The notes under the pieces are model-generated. The model ran no database searches. It was not told where the DNA came from and saw only the letters and a program-made list of their open reading frames with translations. From Bathynomus jamesi (lineage: Eukaryota; Arthropoda; Malacostraca; Isopoda; Cirolanidae), in NCBI GenBank assembly GCA_023014485.1, contig JAJOZX010000088.1, forward strand, positions 1 through 64,000: 64,000 nucleotides of DNA, written 5' to 3'. The translations under genes were made by a program, and so were the position numbers. Positions 58,385-64,000 of the stretch are shown here, one piece after another (positions within the stretch are counted from its first letter, which is position 1; each line of letters begins with the position of its first letter).

Positions 58385-59401
58385 ATATATCCCAATGTAT
58401 ATTTATTTCCATTAATTCGCCTAAATAACCAGAATGATGTATTGGCGTTTTATTTATTCCTTTTTGTTTGTACACGGTATTTAATTATATCAATTGGTTG
58501 GTTTCTAAAGCGGATTTCTAAACCAGAATATATGCTTTAATTAAATAAACATTGCTATCTGGCAACTCATCCTGAACAAGCCAAAATGGCGGATTATTTC
58601 AGAATATATGCTTTAATTAAATAAATATTGCTATCTGGCAACTCGACCTTCTAAGCCAAAATGGCGGATTAAGTCAGAATATATGCTTTAATTAAATAAA
58701 TAGTGAAAACTGGCAAATCAACCAGATACGCCAACTGGTGGAGAGAGAGAGAAATAAACAACATGATTGAGTGTTGCAATAACGGGGTCCTGCCCCTACG
58801 AACCTTGGAAAGATGTTTACACTCCGGCCGCGCCGGGTCTCGAGCCCGCTTCCACCTTAGAGTTTAACGCGTGACGCACATAAACAGTATAGATGGGTGT
58901 GTACACTGTGCCAACTGCCTGATGGTGCTAGGCGGCACTGGCTGATTAAGCCAACTGGCTGATGATGCCTGGAGGCACTGGCTGATGGTGCCTGGAGGCA
59001 CTGGCTGATTAAACCAACTGGCTGATTAGGGGTCCTATAAGACAACGGCGGCTCGGCTGAAGTCTTAATATGCGCTTGGCTTCTGTCAGGCGAACACCTC
59101 TCTCTCAGGTTAGGTATACCCCTTTGGGGGGTTCATTGCAGCTTGGGGAATAACTCCGCCTCCAAGTTGCATACCCCGCAGCGGGTTCATTGCAACTTTG
59201 GGGATAACTCCGCCTGCAAGTTGCATAACCCCTTGTTGCTCTTGAAACCCCATTTTGGGGTGCCTTGCAACAAGGGAGTGGGGGTTTCAACAAGGGGGGT
59301 TGGGGGTTTGGCACTATGGGGGAGGGTGGGGGTTGGCACTCTTGCAACATTATGCAACATTTGAAATTGCATTGCGCTCTCCCTTTTTTCGGCATACTAC
59401 T
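58385..59401. repeat. Right arm of the giant inverted repeat, outer part
   Basis: Inverse match to 43380-42296: three (left arm two) copies of the ~100-bp GCTATCTGGCAACTC repeat at about 58500-58730, the GCCTGGAGGCACTGGCTGAT minisatellite (58915-59030), and the G/T-rich TTGGGGGTTTGGCAC stretch ending in GGCATACTACT. Confidence 0.9.
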
Positions 59402-59407
59402 ATCGGC

Positions 59408-59757
59408 AACGAACACATAAGGCATTACATCATTACCTGCAGGCAGAGTGTCAGGTTCAGGGATACGCAGTGTTTTCTCTTTAAGTCGTTTACAGAAATT
59501 AGTGTTTGCAATCACGCCTCCATCAGAAACCTTTCCATTCATTCCAACATCTACGATGACGAATTCATGGGTTGCGTTCACAACTGCCATTAGCACCACA
59601 CTGAATATGTGCTTATAGTTGTAGTAGTACGAACCTGACCCAGGAGGCTTCCTAATTTCGATATGCTTACCATCGATGGCACCTATACAATGGGGAAAAT
59701 TCCACGTCTTTTCAAACGTCTCAGCTAGTTTCCATTCTTCTTCAGTCTGCGGCACTT
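59408..59757 (-). pseudogene. Harbinger transposase, catalytic exon (N-terminal part)
   Basis: It begins after an acceptor-like TTCTTAACAAG with VPQTEEEWKLAETFEKTWNF, then HCIGAIDGKHIEIRKP (first Asp, about 59690) and HEFVIVDVGMNGKVSDGGVI (second Asp, about 59560), ending FVAD at the insertion site. It continues as DAFPLMNN in the segment at 41819-42289. The whole part is open, which suggests the Harbinger gene was fairly intact when interrupted. Confidence 0.88.
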
Positions 59758-59822
59758 GTTAAGAATGAGAATAGAAAGTGTGATGTCCTGTATTTGGGAC
59801 TGCGAAACACGTATGCCTCAGG

Positions 59823-59827
<5 letters not shown>

Positions 59828-59868
<41 letters not shown>
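59828..59868. repeat. (CA)n microsatellite
   Basis: About 20 CA units in the intron region between transposase exons. Confidence 0.95.
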
Positions 59869-59869
<1 letters not shown>

Positions 59870-60063
59870 CAGCGAACAGCAGTGTGACCACTTGGTATCC
59901 ATTTGGATTGTGTTTCAGATGTGTTGGCCTTTTTTGTGTGCTATTCAATAAACTATAGATATTTCAGAATGTGTTAAACTTTTATATAAAATTTTATAGT
60001 TCTTTACATTATATATTTATTTTTATATTTACCAACACCTCACAATATTTTCCCTTTTTGCAG

Positions 60064-60561
60064 GAACCGAGTAATCATCCAGCTGACAACAGTGAACAGT
60101 CACAACAGGTGTTGTCGCAATCATCTCGAAAAAAACAAAAGCGGAATGAAAACACCCAACGCAATGACCATATAACATTGGCTTGTGATCATCTTCGTCG
60201 GAGCGATGATGCCGTTGATGTGTTGGGAAGAAGTTGGACTCAGGAATTCAGAAATTTGACATATGATCAACAAATATTTGCGAGAAAGGCAATTAATGAC
60301 ATCCTTTTTTGAAGGTCGTTTGGGGACTTTACACAGGCACTCTGTGAAGATAAATGAACCCAGCAGTTGACATTACATTGTAGCAGATCCTCTACTCCCT
60401 TTCTAAACGTATCACCTGGCAGCAGCTACAGCACCAGTGGTTCACACACATCCAGGGAAAGTAGTGGAGCAGGACGCACTTTTTATGTTCAAACTGATAG
60501 TGAACCCCGGGTATATACAACAATAGGCGATATGCTTTCTGATCCTCAGTATAGTTTGTAA
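60064..60561 (+). pseudogene. Harbinger MADF-gene C-terminal exon
   Basis: A TTTTTGCAG acceptor precedes [36 protein letters not shown] and [30 protein letters not shown] follow: the lysine-rich linker and C-terminal helical region usual for MADF partners of Harbinger. An extra T in a T run near 60308 shifts the frame; the downstream frame still reads the LGTLHRHSVKINEPSS tail. It lies on the plus strand inside an intron of the minus-strand transposase. Confidence 0.75.
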
Positions 60562-60639
60562 TTATTTTATGTGAAAACGATTCCATTACTTAACATAAAT
60601 TATGGCAGTGAAGCAAAATGCAAAACATGTCTCTAATAA

Positions 60640-63204
60640 CACTAGGCAACAAAGATTTTGTTACAGAAGACCAAATAGGTGCTCCTAGTTAATTTCGGTA
60701 TGCTGATTTCAAATCTATAATTAGATTTTTTCTATCACGTCTAGATTTTGTGTAAAATGGAAATCACTTTTAGTAAAATTTTCTACCACGTCCAGATTTT
60801 GGTTTTAATCGGCTTAATGCCAGTAATATGAAACTTGCTTTTCAAGGTTAAAGCAAATTTTTGCCAACTATATACAAATTCGAACAATTTTGATAAATAA
60901 AATTTATCCCGAGTTGGCAACACTGAGTCAAGAGCATAGTAACGGGCAACGGCCCAACGGTAAGTCGCAACGTGACAGTCAAGCAGAACGGTTGTTGAAG
61001 CTCTCTGCTGATGAGCAAGTGACAGGTTGTGGTGACTTGTGTGTTTTTATAGCATTTGTTTTGTACTACTGTGTGTATTTCTTTTTATTTTGCACATCGT
61101 AATAATTACTTTCTACGTTTTTTCAGATATTGTATGGTAATTCAAAATGGCATCAAATAGACGTGCTTGTGTAAATCACCCAGACAACTTCTGCTTTGTC
61201 TGTGGACAATATACACCTAAGCCACAACGTAGAAACATAACAACAAAGATTAAACTTGCCTACAAGTGTTATTTTGACTGTAAGTTAGGAGACCAACAGA
61301 GGGACTGGGCACCACATATTTGCTGTGCACAGTGCAATGCAATGTTAATAGCTTGGATGAATGGTAAAAGAAAAGCTATGCCGTTCTCAGTCCCCATGGT
61401 TTGGCGTGAGCCGAAAAATCACTTCAATGATTGTTATTTTTGTTTGACAAAGATTGCTGGTTTCACAAAGAAAAACAATTCAAAGATCATGTACCCAAAC
61501 TGCGAATCAGCAATGAAACCAGTACCACATGATGAAACAAATCCACCACCAGTTCCACCAGCAACGATAACAGACAGCAGTTCATCTGAAGATTCTGCTA
61601 GTGATATAGAAACAGGGAAAGATGGCATATATGTTCCAGATGCAAATATTTCCCCACATTTGTTAAGTCAAGCGGAGTTAAATGACTTAGTGCGCGATTT
61701 GGAATTACCAAAAGAAAAGGCAGAGTTGCTTGGTTCAAGACTTCAAGAATTTAATCTTCTCCAACCAAACACCAAAGTTTCCCATTTCCGCCATCGCCAT
61801 TTGCAGTTTTCATCATTTTACTTACAGGAAGAAAACGTTTGTTTCTGCCACGATATCAGTGGTCTGATGCAAGGGATTGGCTGTCGCTATGATCCAAAAG
61901 AATGGAGACTGTTCATTGACTCTAGTAAAGCTAGCCTTAAAGCTGTATTACTGCACAACGGCAATGAAAAACCTTCAATACCTGTAGCACATGCCACTGG
62001 CCTTAATGAGACTTATGAATCGATGAAACTGCTGCTAAGATTCATCAAATATAAGGACCACACATGGAATATTTGTGGCGACCTTAAAGTTGTATCATTA
62101 CTTCTTGGGTTACAGTTGGGCTACACAAAGCATATGTGCTTTTTGTGTCTATGGAACAGCAGAGATGACAAGAACCACTACAAAAAACATGATTGGCCAT
62201 CTAGAACTGAACATGTTGTTGGTAAATACAATGGGAAACACCCAGCACTTATTGACCCTCAGAAAGTACATCTTCCACCACTTAACATTAAACTTGGCCT
62301 TATGAAAAATTTCGTGAAGGGTATGGATCATCAAGGTAGTGGTTTCCAATATTTAAAGGATAAATTCAAAGGAATATTGACAGATGCTAAGCTAGAAGCT
62401 GGAGTTTTCACTGGACCACAGATCCGCAGTGTCATCCACGACTCATCGTTTCCATCTAACCTAAATGAGAATGAACTAGGAGCATGGACATCTTTCGTTG
62501 AAGTTGTCAAAAATTTTCTTGGAAACCACAAAGCTGAAAACCACCGTAAACTCGTAGAAAACATGCTTAAATCTTATGAAATAATGGGATGCAGAATGTC
62601 TTTGAAAATTCATTTTTTACATTCTCATCTTGACTTCTTCCCGGCCAACCTTGGGGCTGTAAGTGACGAGCATGGTGAGCGCTTCCACCAACAGATCTCA
62701 GTTATGGAAAACAGATACCAAGGTAATTTCAACCCAAATATGATGGGGGATTATTGTTGGTTCCTGCAGAAGGAGAGCTCGTCATCCTACAGCGACAAAG
62801 GAAGAGGACACACCAAAGTTTCACTTAAGAACAGGAATTTGCCTTTCAGTAGTAACAACAAAATACTAACGCGCTTTGGGTGGATGGTTGGGCGCAGGGG
62901 TGGTAACTCCGCCAGCGGAATTCCGCTGTCTGTCTTAAGCCAGAATAAAGGAGGAAAGACATCCCTGTTCACTAATTATTTAAGTATGCTTAACATAAAA
63001 CGTGGCACGGAAAAGTAGCTTAGACGGCTTTCGTAATAGAAGCGGGTGAGAAAAAAAATGAAAAATAGGGGTTTTCGGTTACACAAAATCTGGACGTGAT
63101 AGAGAAATTTTGATATCAGATCTGAAATCAGCATCAGCGCTTTAGTAGGAATCAGTAGTTCACGTGTCTGTAACAAAAAAAAAGTTGAAATTTGTTGCCT
63201 AGTG
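60640..63204 (+). mobile_element. CACTA-like (CMC group) DNA transposon
   Basis: 2565 bp with termini CACTAGGCAACAAA and the inverse TTTGTTGCCTAGTG, flanked by TAA (60637-60639, 63205-63207). Behind the tips, inverted matches continue for about 150 bp (TTTTGTTACAGA, GCTGATTTCA, CTATCACGTCTAGATTTTGT). CACTA tips with a 3-bp duplication fit EnSpm/CACTA. Chapaev (4-bp) is less likely but related. It sits in a Harbinger intron. Confidence 0.8.
61147..63018 (+). CDS. Putative transposase of the CACTA-like element (623 aa, intact)
   Basis: A single uninterrupted frame from an ATG preceded by TTTTTTCAG. The N-terminal 100 residues hold cysteine pairs (CVNHPDNFCFVC, HICCAQC, CYFC) typical of a zinc-binding DNA-recognition domain. 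Residues 130-165 are acidic and low in complexity. The core has RLFIDSSKASLKAVLLHNG (Asp258), ICGDLKVVSLLLGLQLGYTK (Asp312), MCFLCLWNSRDDKNHY (Cys331/334), LNIKLGLMKNFVKGMD and VSDEHGERFHQQI (Glu508/Glu511), a plausible DDE set with an inserted zinc knuckle. The family is common as an uncharacterised protein in arthropods and cnidarians. I assign transposase function from the flanking terminal repeats, not from a characterised homologue. No stop or frameshift is visible, so it could be active. Confidence 0.8.
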   Translation: MASNRRACVNHPDNFCFVCGQYTPKPQRRNITTKIKLAYKCYFDCKLGDQQRDWAPHICCAQCNAMLIAWMNGKRKAMPFSVPMVWREPKNHFNDCYFCLTKIAGFTKKNNSKIMYPNCESAMKPVPHDETNPPPVPPATITDSSSSEDSASDIETGKDGIYVPDANISPHLLSQAELNDLVRDLELPKEKAELLGSRLQEFNLLQPNTKVSHFRHRHLQFSSFYLQEENVCFCHDISGLMQGIGCRYDPKEWRLFIDSSKASLKAVLLHNGNEKPSIPVAHATGLNETYESMKLLLRFIKYKDHTWNICGDLKVVSLLLGLQLGYTKHMCFLCLWNSRDDKNHYKKHDWPSRTEHVVGKYNGKHPALIDPQKVHLPPLNIKLGLMKNFVKGMDHQGSGFQYLKDKFKGILTDAKLEAGVFTGPQIRSVIHDSSFPSNLNENELGAWTSFVEVVKNFLGNHKAENHRKLVENMLKSYEIMGCRMSLKIHFLHSHLDFFPANLGAVSDEHGERFHQQISVMENRYQGNFNPNMMGDYCWFLQKESSSSYSDKGRGHTKVSLKNRNLPFSSNNKILTRFGWMVGRRGGNSASGIPLSVLSQNKGGKTSLFTNYLSMLNIKRGTEK

Positions 63205-63375
63205 TAATCAGTGTATTTTAGTTCATTTACATAAAAATTTAACAGTACTTGTTTTCATTTTGATCCGTGTTTTTTTTCTTTTAAAAACATTAACATGTAC
63301 TTGTTTTGAAAGGGTAAACTAATAAAGAATGTAAACATTATCATATAGCAATTATTTTAGTACATACCTTAATAC

Positions 63376-63610
63376 TGTCATTCAGCACAGATATGATAGT
63401 TGTACATGTCTCCATGATAATATGTCCAAGACTCTGTGCAGAGATTGCAGTGGTGAACTTCAAATCCTCGAAACACTGCGCTGTTGCAAGGAAACGTAAA
63501 GTATTCGAAAGTCGTTCACTTGGTGAAACTGCATCTCTCATGTTTGTGTCTTCCTTCTTTATGAAAGGCATAAACATCTTCAACACATCTATGAAAGCTC
63601 CATGGTCCAT
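63376..63610 (-). pseudogene. Harbinger transposase, second exon region
   Basis: It reads MDHGAFIDVLKMFMPFIKKE, MRDAVSPSERLSNTLRFLAT and FEDLKFTTAISAQSLGHIIM, the helix-turn-helix segment of Harbinger transposases, ending VLNDSIK at a donor-like GTATGTA. VPQTEEEW at 59757 is the natural continuation after splicing. Confidence 0.8.
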
Positions 63611-63654
63611 CGCAGGAAATTTTTATACTCTGCGTGCGATTATATCACTAGCTC

Positions 63655-63888
63655 CTACAGTAGATTATCATGAGAAAACTCGGGTTTCTTATGCCACTCT
63701 TTCATCCAAATTCTGGCGTGTTTTTTCTTGAGCTCCTCTGTTGCCAGAGCAAGAATGATTGCTATACATGCAGCTTCACTCATGTTGTTGTCCAGCCGCG
63801 CCACCGAGACTAACTGAAGATTGTGCAATCTCCTTACAAGTGTATGGGAAACAACAACGCTTGCACAGTCACAATGATTGTCACTCAT
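63655..63888 (-). pseudogene. Harbinger transposase, first exon region
   Basis: An ATG at 63888, inside the terminal repeat, or the later Met at about 63783 (NNMSEAACIAIILALATEEL) could be the start. It ends KKHARIWMKEWHKKPEFSHD NLL at a GTAGGAG donor-like site. This is the usual N-terminal WMKEW region of Harbinger transposases. Confidence 0.75.
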
Positions 63889-64000
63889 GATTGATCGTCT
63901 ATGGGGGCCTTTAGTGTTATGCAGCAAACGTAATAGCAAATACCTGTCATAAGAGAAAAGTTCCGTAAGATATGCACATTACAACATAAGTCGAAATAAT

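Larger units (their letters stand above)
42296..59401. mobile_element. 17.1-kb element with multi-kilobase terminal inverted repeats
   Basis: It starts AGTAGTATGCC at 42296 and ends with the inverse at 59401. It splits the Harbinger transposase between codons for VAD and DAFPL. The flanks ATTGAC (42290-42295) and ATCGGC (59402-59407) differ by two transitions, one at a CpG; the reconstructed empty site needs only ATCGGC once, so a 6-bp target duplication is the best reading. AG...CT ends and a 6-bp duplication are Polinton/Maverick hallmarks, but no Polinton gene is present. The arms (42296-48178 and 50303-59401) match in inverse order along their whole length and flank a ~2.1-kb loop. Confidence 0.85.
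33950..63910. mobile_element. PIF/Harbinger transposon, expanded to 30 kb by nested insertions
   Basis: Terminal inverted repeats AGGCCCCCATAGACG at 33950 and its exact inverse ending at 63910, with about 55 bp of weaker inverted match behind them, are flanked by TTA (33947-33949, 63911-63913), the TWA duplication of this superfamily. It carries the two usual genes: a MADF-domain protein (plus) and a DDE transposase (minus). Its own sequence is 33950-34141, 41281-42295, 59402-60639 and 63205-63910, about 3.2 kb. The rest is a BEL/Pao element, a giant-inverted-repeat element and a CACTA-like element, each with its own target duplication. Confidence 0.9.

Noticed and set aside
60890..61102. Small upstream gene or first exon of the CACTA-like transposase
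   Set aside because: It ends before the acceptor-like TTTTTTCAG and shows no conserved residues. The transposase already starts with a complete zinc-binding domain at 61147.

Overview
This is eukaryotic DNA made almost entirely of transposable elements, many inserted into one another. I found no host gene that I can defend. The mix of families (APE-type LINEs of a kind common in crabs and shrimps, CR1-like LINEs with an esterase ORF1, BEL/Pao LTR elements, a Polinton-type DNA polymerase B relic, PIF/Harbinger, hAT-like, Tc1/mariner, piggyBac and CACTA-like elements, a Penelope fragment) plus long (TA)n, (CT)n and (CA)n tracts suggests an arthropod, most likely a decapod crustacean. The species inference is tentative.

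Layout. 1-5.6 kb: flanking AT-rich DNA, a decayed minus-strand LINE (1.1-4.0 kb) and a decayed plus-strand LINE (4.65-5.6 kb). 5.9-15.2 kb: a CR1-like LINE with both ORFs, split by a BEL/Pao LTR element (8145-14183) whose gag/protease end is missing and whose leader holds a ~40-bp tandem array. 15.2-17.1 kb: no gene seen. 17.16-24.3 kb: a minus-strand protein-primed-type DNA polymerase B pseudogene, itself split by a hAT-like transposon (19552-22700). 24.6-28.06 kb: a second hAT-like transposon whose terminal repeat carries a nearly perfect 896-bp palindrome made from two 3' halves of a Tc1/mariner element. 28.3-31.1 kb: a second copy of the first LINE, carrying a 299-bp hAT-type MITE. 31.13-33.19 kb: a third hAT-like element with ~420-bp terminal inverted repeats.

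33.95-63.91 kb is one PIF/Harbinger transposon of about 3.2 kb of its own sequence (15-bp identical termini, TTA target duplications, MADF gene and DDE transposase gene), swollen to 30 kb by three separate insertions: a BEL/Pao retrotransposon (34142-41275, minus), a 17.1-kb element with multi-kilobase inverted repeats (42296-59401), and a CACTA-like transposon with an intact 623-codon transposase (60640-63204). The 17-kb element has AG...CT ends, an apparent 6-bp target duplication and arms of several kilobases around a ~2-kb loop that holds a LINE reverse transcriptase joined to a Penelope reverse transcriptase. Its left arm holds a second palindromic Tc1/mariner derivative and a piggyBac MITE. 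Its right arm holds a 5.3-kb block with a nearly intact CR1 ORF2, a mariner relic and another hAT MITE.

Nearly all coding sequences are broken. The exceptions are the CACTA-like transposase (61147-63018) and, with one visible frameshift, the CR1 ORF2 (53456-56253). Relative ages can be read from the nesting: Harbinger before BEL/Pao, giant-repeat element and CACTA; the giant-repeat element before its arm-specific insertions; the polymerase B gene before the hAT-like element in it.
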